Below are positions 29,048-37,376 of a stretch of DNA of 64,000 bases, in pieces. Within the stretch, counting starts at the first letter, position 1, and every line of letters starts with the position of its first letter. The stretch comes from Komagataeibacter sucrofermentans DSM 15973 (GTDB lineage Bacteria > Pseudomonadota > Alphaproteobacteria > Acetobacterales > Acetobacteraceae). The notes under the pieces are model-generated. The model ran no database searches. It saw only the letters and a program-made list of their open reading frames with translations, and was not told the origin of the DNA. The translations under genes were made by a program, and so were the position numbers. The stretch spans positions 810,001-874,000 of the forward strand of contig NZ_CP137157.1 in the NCBI RefSeq assembly GCF_040581405.1. The letters are read 5' to 3'.

Positions 29048-29959
29048 ATGCCCATGACACGCCCCATCATTCTTGATCTGACGCCCGGCGCGCAGGCAGC
29101 GGCAACCCTGCTGGCCGCCCTCCAGCTACCCGCGCATGTGCGCGTGGCAGGCGTGCTGTTCAGCGGTGCGGGCACGGAGGTCGGGGCCGCCATGGCCCAT
29201 GCGCGTGACATGCTGGACCAGAACGGCCTGGCGGATGTGGGCATTTACGCAGGCGTGCCCGGCCCGATGGTGCCGTCTCATGGCGCGGGGCGCGCCCTGC
29301 CTGCGGGCCATGACGGACTGGGCGCGGCGCAACTGGTGCAGGCCATACGCGCCTGCCCGCCTGATAGCGTGACGGTGTGCTGTAGTGGTCCGCTGAGCAC
29401 GCTGGCGCTTGCCATGGTGCAGGCCCCTGATCTGGCGGCGCATCTGCATGGCGTGGTCATGGCAGGTGGCGCCTTTCATGTGCCGGGCAACGTGACGACG
29501 GTGGCCGAGCGCAATATCGCGGCCGACCCCGAGGCGGCATCCGTCGTGCTGGGGATGGATGTGCCGCTTACCCTTGTGCCGCTCGACTGCACCTCCCGCT
29601 TCGTGGCGGATGCGGTGTGGATGGAGCCGCTTGCCGCCATGGGGCATGATCCTGCCTCGGTCGCGGGCAGGGTGCATGCCGATCTGGTGGCCGCCCGCAT
29701 GGGCCGTGGCGGCGGCAACGGGGCGGATCTTGCGCTGGCTGCGGCAGCGCCCCTGCTGGCGCTGGTGGCGCCTGCCCTGTTCAGCGGTCATCTGGCTCAT
29801 GTGGCGGTGGAATGCTGCGGCACGTTCACCCGTGGCATGACCGTGATCCAGCTTCCCCAGCGTTCAGGCGGGCAGCCCAATGCGCTTGTGCTCGAGCGCA
29901 TGTCGGTTGATGCGGCGCGGGGCGTGCTGCGTGACCTGCTGCTGGCTGCGGTGAAATAA
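29048..29959 (+). CDS. Nucleoside hydrolase homologue with degenerate active site
   Basis: A 303-residue protein of the inosine-uridine nucleoside hydrolase (IunH) superfamily. The family core is clear: VGIYAGVPGPMV, GHDGLG, SGPLSTLALAM, VMAGGAFHVPGNVT, AERNIAADPEAA and the C-terminal CGTFTRGMTVIQ. However, the N-terminal Ca2+-binding DTDPGxDD signature reads DLTPGAQAA, leaving only its first Asp, and the HDP motif near the C-terminus reads ADL. Known family enzymes need both for catalysis, so this is probably a binding protein or has another activity. ATG codons at 29036, 29048 and 29054 are possible; AGGACAGG favours the last two. Confidence 0.8.
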   Translation: MPMTRPIILDLTPGAQAAATLLAALQLPAHVRVAGVLFSGAGTEVGAAMAHARDMLDQNGLADVGIYAGVPGPMVPSHGAGRALPAGHDGLGAAQLVQAIRACPPDSVTVCCSGPLSTLALAMVQAPDLAAHLHGVVMAGGAFHVPGNVTTVAERNIAADPEAASVVLGMDVPLTLVPLDCTSRFVADAVWMEPLAAMGHDPASVAGRVHADLVAARMGRGGGNGADLALAAAAPLLALVAPALFSGHLAHVAVECCGTFTRGMTVIQLPQRSGGQPNALVLERMSVDAARGVLRDLLLAAVK

Positions 29960-30140
29960 CGCGCGGCATTGCCGCCGGAATTGCACAAAAATACAACGAT
30001 CTGGCGCAAACTTCGCCCTTGGGCGATCATGACGGTTGCAGAACCGCCATCCGGTCCAGTATTGGTCCCGGCATTCCGGTGTGCCTGCGGGCGCGAATGT
30101 TGAGAACTTTGATGCGTGTGGCGGCACGGAGGTCTTCTGT

Positions 30141-31103
30141 ATGGAGCGGTCTGCAACATCCCCTTCGGCCCTGACCGGGGCGGTAAAGGGAAACGGGGAT
30201 GCCGTATTCGCCGCCATTGTCCGCTGTAGCGCGGCCCTGATCCTGCTGGGGCTGGGGGGCATGGTTGCCGTCATGGCCTGGGGCGCGCGCGGCGCGTTTG
30301 CCAGATTCGGGCTGGGCTTCGTGTTCGACAAGGCATGGAATCCCGTCACCCAGCATTTTGGCGCTGCCGCCCCCATGTTCGGCACGGTCATCACGGCGCT
30401 GCTGTCCATTCTTCTCGCCGTGCCGCTGGCCTTCGGCATTGCGGTGTGGCTGACCGAGATCGCCTCGGCGCGGATCGCGGGCGTGATCGGCACCCTCATC
30501 CAGCTTCTGGCCGCCGTGCCGTCCATCATCTTCGGCATGTGGGGCTTTGCGGTGCTGGTGCCGTTCATGGCGCATTATGTCGAGCCGCTGGCCAGCCACA
30601 CGCTGGGCCGGGTGCCGGGCATCGGCACGCTGTTCCGTGGCGCGCCATACGGCACCGGCTTCCTGACCGGCGGCATGATCCTCGCGGTCATGATCACGCC
30701 CTTCATCTGTGCGGTAATGCGCGATGTGTTCCTGTCCATGCCCGCCGTGCTGAAGGAAAGCGCCTACGGGCTGGGCATGACCCGGTGGGAGGTGGTGCGC
30801 CGCATCATCCTGCCATGGTCGCGCTCCTCGGTGGTGGGTGGCGTGATGCTGGGGCTGGGCCGCGCGCTGGGCGAGACGATGGCCATCACCTTCGTTATCG
30901 GCAACGCCAACCATATCGGCTGGTCACTGTTCTCGCCGGGCAACACCATCGCCTCGCTCATCGCCCTCGAATTCCCCGAAAGCGCCGTGGGCAGCCTCAA
31001 ATTTTCCTCTCTCATGGCGGCGGGGTTCCTGCTCATGCTTATCTCGCTTGGCACGCTGGTCTGCTCGCGGCTGCTGCTGCGCACCAAAGCGGCGGGCCGC
31101 TGA
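30141..31103 (+). CDS. pstC: Phosphate ABC transporter permease PstC
   Basis: One of the two membrane subunits of the high-affinity phosphate importer. The protein has 320 residues, about six helices and the EAA loop KESAYGLGMTRWEVVRRIILPW. GRALGETMAITFVIGN and AVPSIIFGMWGFAVL are PstC hallmarks. GGAGG, 8 bases before the ATG at 30141, fixes the start; the frame is open upstream but lacks a signal for translation. pstA follows after 2 bases. The usual pstS gene is not upstream; a nucleoside-hydrolase homologue is there instead. Confidence 0.95.
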   Translation: MERSATSPSALTGAVKGNGDAVFAAIVRCSAALILLGLGGMVAVMAWGARGAFARFGLGFVFDKAWNPVTQHFGAAAPMFGTVITALLSILLAVPLAFGIAVWLTEIASARIAGVIGTLIQLLAAVPSIIFGMWGFAVLVPFMAHYVEPLASHTLGRVPGIGTLFRGAPYGTGFLTGGMILAVMITPFICAVMRDVFLSMPAVLKESAYGLGMTRWEVVRRIILPWSRSSVVGGVMLGLGRALGETMAITFVIGNANHIGWSLFSPGNTIASLIALEFPESAVGSLKFSSLMAAGFLLMLISLGTLVCSRLLLRTKAAGR

Positions 31104-31105
31104 TA

Positions 31106-32014
31106 ATGGCCACGCATCCGACCACCCCCACCGTGCAGGCGGCACCCTGCGCCGGTGCCCGCTGGCAGGGCAACAGCGTGTCCGACATCCGCCGCCGCAT
31201 GGTTGACCGCGTGGCCACCACCCTGTGCTGGGCGGCGACCGTGCTGGTGCTGCTCATGCTGTTTTCCATCCTGTTCGTGCTGGTGCGCAACGGGGTGGGC
31301 GGCCTGCGCTGGGTTACGTTCGTGCATGTGACCCTGCCGCCGGGGCAGGCGGGGGGACTGGCCAACGCCATCGTGGGCAGCTTGATCCAGACCGGACTTG
31401 CCGTGCTGATCGGGGCGCCGGTAGGGCTGCTGGTGGGCATCTACCTTGCCGAGTTCACCGCTACTGACGGGAAGCTGATCAATTTTGTCCGCTTCGTGTC
31501 CGACCTGCTGCTGTCGGCCCCGTCCATTCTGGTGGGGCTGTTCATCTACATGATCGTGGTGGTGCCGAGCGGGCATTTTTCAGGGCTGGCGGGGGCGCTG
31601 GCGCTGTCCATGCTGGTGGTGCCGGTGGTGGTGCGCACCACCGAGGACATGCTGCGCCTCGTGCCGCTGGCCATGCGCGAGGCGGCGATTGCGCTGGGCG
31701 CACCACGGTGGCGGATGATCCTGTTCGTGTGCCTGCGCGCCGCGCGTGAAGGGGTGGCGACGGGCATCCTGCTGGCGCTGGCCCGCGTATCGGGCGAGAC
31801 GGCGCCGCTCCTGTTCACCTCGCTGGGCAACATGAACTGGTCTATAGCCCCCGGCAAACCCATGGCCAGCCTGCCGGTCACCATCTACCAGTATGCGGGG
31901 GCGGCCTATGCGGACTGGACCGCGCTGGCCTGGACCGGCGCGCTGCTGATTACAACGGGCATCCTGATGATCAACATAACCGTGCGGCTGGGGCTGGGAC
32001 GTAACAGGAAATGA
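31106..32014 (+). CDS. pstA: Phosphate ABC transporter permease PstA
   Basis: The second membrane subunit of the phosphate importer, 302 residues. It shows [22 protein letters not shown] and the EAA loop [19 protein letters not shown], followed by [14 protein letters not shown], all PstA features. The ATG at 31106 is 2 bases after the pstC stop; the same frame is open far upstream, inside pstC, but that part is out-of-frame translation. Its stop overlaps the pstB start by ATGA. Confidence 0.95.
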   Translation: MATHPTTPTVQAAPCAGARWQGNSVSDIRRRMVDRVATTLCWAATVLVLLMLFSILFVLVRNGVGGLRWVTFVHVTLPPGQAGGLANAIVGSLIQTGLAVLIGAPVGLLVGIYLAEFTATDGKLINFVRFVSDLLLSAPSILVGLFIYMIVVVPSGHFSGLAGALALSMLVVPVVVRTTEDMLRLVPLAMREAAIALGAPRWRMILFVCLRAAREGVATGILLALARVSGETAPLLFTSLGNMNWSIAPGKPMASLPVTIYQYAGAAYADWTALAWTGALLITTGILMINITVRLGLGRNRK

Positions 32015-32796
32015 ACATGACAGTCGCGCAAAACGATGCCGCGCCCGCAGCGATCTCGGTGCGGAACCTCGATTTCTATTACGGCGCGCACCATGCGCTC
32101 AAGAACATCTCCATCGACTTCCCGCAAGGGCAGGTTACGGGCATGATCGGGCCTTCGGGCTGCGGCAAGTCCTCGCTGCTGCGCGTGCTCAACCGCATGT
32201 ACGATCTTTATCCCGGCCAGCGCGCCACGGGCGAGGTGATCTTTGATGGCTGCAACATCATTGGCCCCAAGGTGAACCTCAACGTGCTGCGCTCGCGCGT
32301 GGGCATGGTGTTCCAGAAGCCCACGCCTTTCCCCATGTCGATCTATGACAACATCGCCTTTGGCGTGCGCCTGCATGAGCGGCTTGACCGCGCGGCGATG
32401 GATGCGCGGGTGGAAGACGTGCTCAGGCGCGTGGCCCTGTGGCCCGAGGTGCGTGACCGGCTGCGCGATTCGGCGGCGGCCCTTTCCGGCGGGCAGCAGC
32501 AGCGCCTGTGCATTGCGCGCACCATCGCCACCCGCCCCGAGGTGGTGCTGCTCGATGAGCCGACCAGTGCGCTCGACCCGGTCTCGACCGCGCGGATCGA
32601 GGAACTGCTTGATGAACTGAAGGCCGATTTCACCATCGCCATTGTCACTCACAACCTGCAGCAGGCCGCACGCTGCGCCGATCAGGTGGCGTTTTTCTAT
32701 ATGGGCGAGGTAGTGGAGGTGGACAGCGCCGACCGCATGTTCACCACGCCCCGTGAAAAGCGCACGCAGGACTACATTACCGGGCGTTTTGGCTAG
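32011..32796 (+). CDS. pstB: Phosphate ABC transporter ATP-binding protein PstB
   Basis: The 261-residue ATPase of the Pst importer. Walker A is GPSGCGKSS, followed by [11 protein letters not shown], the PstB-typical [20 protein letters not shown]-loop, signature LSGGQQQR and Walker [14 protein letters not shown]. It overlaps pstA by four bases. The next gene on the strand is not phoU but a Spy-like periplasmic protein 147 bases later, so the control protein PhoU, like PstS, must be encoded elsewhere. Confidence 0.96.
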   Translation: MNMTVAQNDAAPAAISVRNLDFYYGAHHALKNISIDFPQGQVTGMIGPSGCGKSSLLRVLNRMYDLYPGQRATGEVIFDGCNIIGPKVNLNVLRSRVGMVFQKPTPFPMSIYDNIAFGVRLHERLDRAAMDARVEDVLRRVALWPEVRDRLRDSAAALSGGQQQRLCIARTIATRPEVVLLDEPTSALDPVSTARIEELLDELKADFTIAIVTHNLQQAARCADQVAFFYMGEVVEVDSADRMFTTPREKRTQDYITGRFG

Positions 32797-32943
32797 CCGC
32801 GCGGGCTGACCTTACATTTTGTAGCAAGTTTGCCCCTGTTGAACCCGATGGGGTGATGTAGCGTTGCGTTTACAGGCCTTGTATCAGCCGCAGACTGTAT
32901 GCAGGGTATGACGCAGGTTATAACAGGAGTAGACTTGGTTCCC

Positions 32944-33483
32944 ATGATGAAGAAACTGATTCTCGCTGCCACGATCGTTGGCGGTATGGCAACCGGACTT
33001 TCCGGTCAGGCTTTCGCCAAGCATCACCACTGCCCGCCGCCCCCGCCGCCGGGTGGTGGCTGTGGCATGATGGCCGGCCCGATGGGTGGCCCGGGTGGTG
33101 GCGCCTATGGCATGCCGTTCCTTGGCAACGTGCAGCTGACCTCGGCCCAGCACAAGAAGCTGCAGGCGATCCTGAAGGACAGCCACCCCGATTTCCACGC
33201 CGACATGGAACAGGAGCACGGGCTGCACAAGCAGATCCAGGCCCTGCTGGTGGCGCCGGGCAAGGTTGATGAATCCCAGATCGTTGGCCTGCAGCAGCAG
33301 ATCACGGCCATCCACCAGCGCCATGAAGCCGCCCGCCTGCAGACGGCCATCCGCATTCATGACATTCTCACACCCGACCAGCTGAACCAGATCCACGCGA
33401 CGCAGGACAAGATCGACAGCCTGCACGAGCAGCTGCACGCGCTGACCGCGCCGCCGCAGTCGCCGGATGATGCGAAGAAGTAA
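32944..33483 (+). CDS. Spy/CpxP-like periplasmic protein
   Basis: A 179-residue protein with a signal peptide ending near GQAFAKHH. It continues with a His/Pro/Gly/Met-rich segment (HHHCPPPPPPGGGCGMMAGP), which may bind metal, and then an all-helical domain with the two LTxxQ motifs of the Spy/CpxP family, LTSAQ near residue 60 and LTPDQ near residue 145. Members act as periplasmic chaperones or stress sensors. AGGAG lies 14 bases before the ATG at 32944 but only 5 before an in-frame TTG at 32935, so the real start may be that TTG. A terminator follows. Confidence 0.83.
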   Translation: MMKKLILAATIVGGMATGLSGQAFAKHHHCPPPPPPGGGCGMMAGPMGGPGGGAYGMPFLGNVQLTSAQHKKLQAILKDSHPDFHADMEQEHGLHKQIQALLVAPGKVDESQIVGLQQQITAIHQRHEAARLQTAIRIHDILTPDQLNQIHATQDKIDSLHEQLHALTAPPQSPDDAKK

Positions 33484-33523
33484 GACCGTCCTGCCTGCCC
33501 CGCGCAGGTAAGCGGAACATGAG

Positions 33524-33558
33524 CGGCTGCCCGGCTTCGTGCCTGGCAGCCGTTTTTT
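33524..33558 (+). terminator. Intrinsic terminator after the Spy-like gene
   Basis: CGGCTGCC (33524-33531) pairs with GGCAGCCG (33545-33552), followed by TTTTTT. Confidence 0.85.
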
Positions 33559-33579
33559 GTTGCGGAGTCCCCGCAATGC

Positions 33580-33608
33580 TTGACACGCAGGGGCAGGGCG
33601 CGATACAT
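33580..33608 (+). promoter_or_regulatory. Predicted promoter of the ffh operon
   Basis: TTGACA at 33580-33585 and ATACAT at 33603-33608 are separated by 17 bases, a good match to the housekeeping sigma-factor consensus. It lies between the preceding terminator and ffh. Confidence 0.5.
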
Positions 33609-33679
33609 CCGCCCGACTAATCAGGCACGTCACTTCGCGAGGGTTCGCGCAGTGGCGCGTCTTCTTTTGGGGAAATACG

Positions 33680-35074
33680 TTGTTCGAGACGCTGTCAGGC
33701 AAGCTTTCCGGTGTGTTCGATGGTCTTGCCAAGCGCGGGGCCCTGTCGGAAGCAGATGTTACGGAAGCAATGCGCGAAGTGCGTCTGGCCATGCTTGATG
33801 CCGACGTGGCGCTGCCTGTCGTTAAGGATTTCGTCAACAAGGTGCGCGAACGCGCCGTGGGCCATGAGGTGCTCGACAGCATCTCGCCCGGTCAGGCCGT
33901 TGCCAAGATCGTCAATGACGCGCTGATCGATGCCCTTGGCGGCGCCGGCGCCGTTCCCCTCAACCTGAATGCCGCCCCGCCGGTGCCGATCCTGATGGTC
34001 GGCCTGCAGGGCTCGGGCAAGACCACCACATCGGGCAAGATCGCCCGCCGCCTTGCCCAGCGCGAGCGCAAGAAGGTGCTGCTCGCCAGCCTCGATACCC
34101 AGCGCCCCGCCGCCCAGTTGCAGCTTGCCCAGTTGGCCGAGCGCGCGGGCGTGGCCTCGCTGCCCATCATCGCGGGCCAGACGCCGGTGCAGATTGCCGA
34201 GCGCGCCATGGATACGGGCCGACGCGAGGGGTATGACATCGTCATCCTCGATACCGCAGGCCGCCTGTCCATCGATGAAGCGCTGATGGACGAGGTCCGC
34301 ACCATCCGGGCCGCGACCGACCCGGCGGAAACGCTGCTCGTCGTCGATGCCATGACCGGGCAGGACGCGGTCAACACCGCCAAGGCGTTCAACGAGGCCG
34401 TGGGTGTTACCGGCGTGGTCATGACCCGCATGGATGGTGACGCCCGTGGCGGCGCCGCCCTGTCCATGCGCGCGATCACGGGTGCGCCGATCAAGCTGAC
34501 CGGCTCGGGCGAGAAGCTCGATGCCCTGGAGGAATTCCACCCCGAGCGTGTTGCCGGCCGTATCCTTGGCCTGGGCGACATCGCGGGGCTGGTGGAAAAG
34601 GCGGCCGATACCCTCGATCATGAGGAGAGCGAGAAGCTCGCCCTCAAGATGATGCAGGGCAAGTTCGATCTGGATGACTACGCCGCCCAGATCCGTCAGA
34701 TCAACAAGATGGGGTCCATTTCCGGCATTCTGGGCATGCTGCCGGGCATGGGCAAGCTGAAGGACGCGCTGGGCGACAAGGAGCTTGATACCTCCGTGCT
34801 CAAGCGCCATCAGGCCATCATTTCATCCATGACCCGCAAGGAGCGGCGCACGCCCTCCATCATCAAGGCCTCGCGCAAGAAGCGCATCGCCAGCGGGTCC
34901 GGTACGACCGTGCAGGAGATCAACCGTCTGCTCAAGCAGTATGACGCGATGGCCTCCATGATGAAGCGGTTCAGCAAGTTGGGCGTGAAGGGACTGATGC
35001 GTCAGGGTCTGTCCGCACTCATGCCAAACGGGGGTCGCCCCCCGGGCGGCGGCGGGCGGCCACCTTTCGGCTGA
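33680..35074 (+). CDS. ffh: Signal recognition particle protein Ffh (SRP54)
   Basis: A 464-residue GTPase that, with 4.5S RNA, targets nascent membrane proteins to FtsY. The N domain begins MFETLSGKLSGVFDGL. The G domain has GLQGSGKTT, DTAGRLSIDEALM and TRMDGDARGGAAL. The M domain is Met-rich (GSISGILGMLPGMGKL, MMKRFSKLG) and ends in a Gly/Pro-rich tail. The start codon is TTG: the family's N-terminal residues begin exactly there, GGGGA lies 6 bases ahead, and no in-frame ATG precedes it. It starts the operon with rpsP, rimM, trmD and rplS. Confidence 0.97.
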   Translation: MFETLSGKLSGVFDGLAKRGALSEADVTEAMREVRLAMLDADVALPVVKDFVNKVRERAVGHEVLDSISPGQAVAKIVNDALIDALGGAGAVPLNLNAAPPVPILMVGLQGSGKTTTSGKIARRLAQRERKKVLLASLDTQRPAAQLQLAQLAERAGVASLPIIAGQTPVQIAERAMDTGRREGYDIVILDTAGRLSIDEALMDEVRTIRAATDPAETLLVVDAMTGQDAVNTAKAFNEAVGVTGVVMTRMDGDARGGAALSMRAITGAPIKLTGSGEKLDALEEFHPERVAGRILGLGDIAGLVEKAADTLDHEESEKLALKMMQGKFDLDDYAAQIRQINKMGSISGILGMLPGMGKLKDALGDKELDTSVLKRHQAIISSMTRKERRTPSIIKASRKKRIASGSGTTVQEINRLLKQYDAMASMMKRFSKLGVKGLMRQGLSALMPNGGRPPGGGGRPPFG

Positions 35075-35132
35075 GCCTGAGCGTCGTTCCCGTTTTTTCT
35101 TTTTGTCTTTCTACTGTCTGGAGAAATCTTAA

Positions 35133-35477
35133 ATGAGCCTCAAGATCCGTCTCGCCCGCGCAGGCGCCAAGAAGCGCCCCTACTACCACATTGTCGTGGC
35201 TGATAGCCGCTCCCCGCGTGATGGCCGCTTCATCGAGCGCGTGGGTTCCTACAACCCGATGCTGCCGTCCGACCATGCTGACCGCGTGCGTCTGGTTGCC
35301 GAGCGCATCACGCACTGGCTGTCCAACGGCGCGCTGCCGACCGACCGCGTGGCCCGCTTCCTGGGTAACGCTGGCCTGGCGCCGAAGCCGACCTGGAACG
35401 AGCAGCCCAAGAAGTCCGCGCCCAAGAAGCGCGCGCAGGAGCGTGCCGCCGCCGCTGCCGAAGCAGCCGCAGCGTAA
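35133..35477 (+). CDS. rpsP: 30S ribosomal protein S16
   Basis: A 114-residue small-subunit protein. The core [20 protein letters not shown] with [20 protein letters not shown] is diagnostic. The C-terminus carries an Ala/Lys-rich extension of about 30 residues, common in alphaproteobacteria. CTGGAGAAA precedes the ATG. It is 58 bases after ffh and leads into rimM. Confidence 0.97.
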   Translation: MSLKIRLARAGAKKRPYYHIVVADSRSPRDGRFIERVGSYNPMLPSDHADRVRLVAERITHWLSNGALPTDRVARFLGNAGLAPKPTWNEQPKKSAPKKRAQERAAAAAEAAAA

Positions 35478-35517
35478 CTGACGCGATAGACAGGCAGGAA
35501 AGGCAGGCAGTCATCCC

Positions 35518-36069
35518 ATGAACCACGATCAGGTCCTGATGGGTGTGGTGGGTCGTCCGCATGGCGTGCGGGGGCTTGTGCACGTGCACAGCTACACCGC
35601 CGTGGCGGAAGATCTGGCCACCTATGCGGGCCTGGTCGATGATCTGGGGCGCCCGTGGCGGCTGACATGGCATGGCAATGGCATCGCCCGGCTGCATGAT
35701 GCGGCGGGTAATGCCATTGATAGCCGCGAAGCCGCCCACCAGATGGTCAACCGCAAGCTGTACGTGCCGCGCACCAGCCTGCCCGAACCCGATGCGGACG
35801 AATTCTACTTCGCCGATCTGGTCGGGCTGGACGTGCGCGAGCAGGGCAGCGGGCGGGTGATTGGCCGGGTGATGGCCGTGCATGACTATGGCGCTGGCAC
35901 CAGCCTTGAAATCGATGGGGCAGGGGGCAACATCCTGCTGCCGTTCACCGAAGGCTGCGTGCCGGTGGTGAACGTGCGCGCAGGGTGGATTGACGTCTGC
36001 CTGCCCGACGAGATCGAGGTTCCGGTCGAATGCTTTCCCGGCACCAGCCACGCGGATGACGCACCATGA
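35518..36069 (+). CDS. rimM: 16S rRNA processing protein RimM
   Basis: A 183-residue ribosome-maturation factor that binds S19 in the 30S head. The N-terminal beta-barrel starts [19 protein letters not shown], and the C-terminal PRC-barrel contains [11 protein letters not shown] and [15 protein letters not shown]. It lies between rpsP and trmD as in most bacteria and overlaps trmD by four bases (ATGA). Confidence 0.96.
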   Translation: MNHDQVLMGVVGRPHGVRGLVHVHSYTAVAEDLATYAGLVDDLGRPWRLTWHGNGIARLHDAAGNAIDSREAAHQMVNRKLYVPRTSLPEPDADEFYFADLVGLDVREQGSGRVIGRVMAVHDYGAGTSLEIDGAGGNILLPFTEGCVPVVNVRAGWIDVCLPDEIEVPVECFPGTSHADDAP

Positions 36070-36812
36070 CCTGGCAGGCAACGGCGCTGACGCTGTTCCC
36101 CGCCATGTTTCCCGGCACGCTGGGGCAGTCGCTGGCCGGGCGTGCGCTCGAGCGTGGCATCTGGTCCATGGAGGCGCGTGACATGCGTGACTACGGGCTG
36201 GGGCGCCACCGGGTGGTGGATGACACGCCTTTTGGCGGTGGCGCGGGCATGGTCATGCGGCCTGACGTGGTGGCGGCGGCGATTGCCGGTATCGAGCGTG
36301 CCGGTCGCCCGCTGGTCTATCCCACGCCACGCGGTCGCCCGCTGGCGCAGGCCGATATCCGCCGTTATGCGGCGGGTCCGGGCGTTGTGGTGCTGTGTGG
36401 CCGCTACGAAGGGGTGGATGAGCGCGTGCTCGAAGCCTCGGGTGCCGAACAGGTCTCGATCGGGGATTACATCCTCTCGGGCGGGGAAGTGGCGGCAACG
36501 GTGCTGCTTGATGCCTGCGTGCGGCTGCTGCCGGGCGTGATGGGATCGGGCGAAAGCGCGGTTGAGGAAAGCTTTGCCGATGGCCTGCTTGAATATCCGC
36601 TTTATACCAAGCCGGCGCAATGGGACGGGCGCGACGTGCCCGAGGTCCTGCTGTCCGGTCATCATGCCGCGATCGCCAAATGGCGGCACGCGGCATCCGA
36701 GACGGTGACGCAGGCGCGTCGGCCGGACCTGTGGGCGGCCTATCAGGCCCGCGCGGGTCAAGACACTCCCCGGATCGCAGGCCCCCATGCCGATGCGGAC
36801 CGGCTGAACTGA
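36066..36812 (+). CDS. trmD: tRNA (guanine-N1-)-methyltransferase TrmD
   Basis: A 248-residue SPOUT-class enzyme that makes m1G37 in tRNAs such as tRNA-Pro, one of which (GGG anticodon) is encoded at 50365. Family motifs are [24 protein letters not shown], the knot segment [24 protein letters not shown] and [11 protein letters not shown]. The start overlaps the rimM stop. Confidence 0.97.
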   Translation: MTWQATALTLFPAMFPGTLGQSLAGRALERGIWSMEARDMRDYGLGRHRVVDDTPFGGGAGMVMRPDVVAAAIAGIERAGRPLVYPTPRGRPLAQADIRRYAAGPGVVVLCGRYEGVDERVLEASGAEQVSIGDYILSGGEVAATVLLDACVRLLPGVMGSGESAVEESFADGLLEYPLYTKPAQWDGRDVPEVLLSGHHAAIAKWRHAASETVTQARRPDLWAAYQARAGQDTPRIAGPHADADRLN

Positions 36813-36843
36813 ACATGAAATCCTATCGAACGAGGACCGGATC

Positions 36844-37239
36844 ATGAACGTTATCCAGAAGTACGAGGCGGAAGAGATCGCCCGCCTGACCGCCATCCGC
36901 GCGGTGCCCGAATTCGCGCCGGGTGACACCGTGCGCGTTGGCGTGGAAGTGGTTGAAGGCACCCGCAAGCGCGTGCAGAACTACGAAGGCGTGGTCATTG
37001 CCCGCTCCAACAAGGGCCTGAACAGCAACTTCACCGTGCGCAAGATTTCCAATGGTGAAGGCGTGGAGCGCGTGTTCCCGCTGTATTCCCCCACCATTGC
37101 CGAGATCGCCGTGGTGCGTCGTGGCGTTGTCCGCCGCGCGAAGCTGTATTACCTGCGTGGCCGTCGCGGCAAGTCCGCCCGCATTGCCGAGCGCAAGCGC
37201 GAAGTGGCTGCACCCGCCGCGATCGCAGCAGCCGAGTAA
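36844..37239 (+). CDS. rplS: 50S ribosomal protein L19
   Basis: A 131-residue large-subunit protein at the 30S/50S interface. [22 protein letters not shown]-type, [11 protein letters not shown] and the [12 protein letters not shown] motif define the family, and a basic C-terminal extension follows. ACGAGGACC lies ahead of the ATG. A strong hairpin occurs 12 bases after the stop, before leuC. Confidence 0.97.
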   Translation: MNVIQKYEAEEIARLTAIRAVPEFAPGDTVRVGVEVVEGTRKRVQNYEGVVIARSNKGLNSNFTVRKISNGEGVERVFPLYSPTIAEIAVVRRGVVRRAKLYYLRGRRGKSARIAERKREVAAPAAIAAAE

Positions 37240-37250
37240 CAGACTGACCC

Positions 37251-37287
37251 TTCGCCCGTTTCCCGCCGCATGGTGGAAACGGGCGAA
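37251..37287 (+). terminator. Long hairpin between rplS and leuC, terminator or attenuator
   Basis: TTCGCCCGTTTCC (37251-37263) and GGAAACGGGCGAA (37275-37287) form a perfect 13 bp stem with an 11-base loop. It is followed by CCGTTTCATG rather than a full T run, so it may only partly terminate the ribosomal operon or act as a processing or control element for leuCDB. Confidence 0.6.
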
Positions 37288-37376
37288 CCGTTTCATGCAA
37301 GATTTTCTGGCTGCCTGTCGCGTGCGCACCCTGCGCGTGATGGCGGCCTGTTTCCGTCCGGGAGAGGAAAAGCAAG

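Noticed and set aside
30335-31105. Extended N-terminus of PstA reaching back through pstC
   Set aside because: The extension is out-of-frame translation of pstC; the ATG at 31106 follows the pstC stop by two bases.
37290-37376. Leucine leader peptide before leuC
   Set aside because: A short frame starts at an ATG in this gap but has no run of leucine codons and continues into leuC in another frame.
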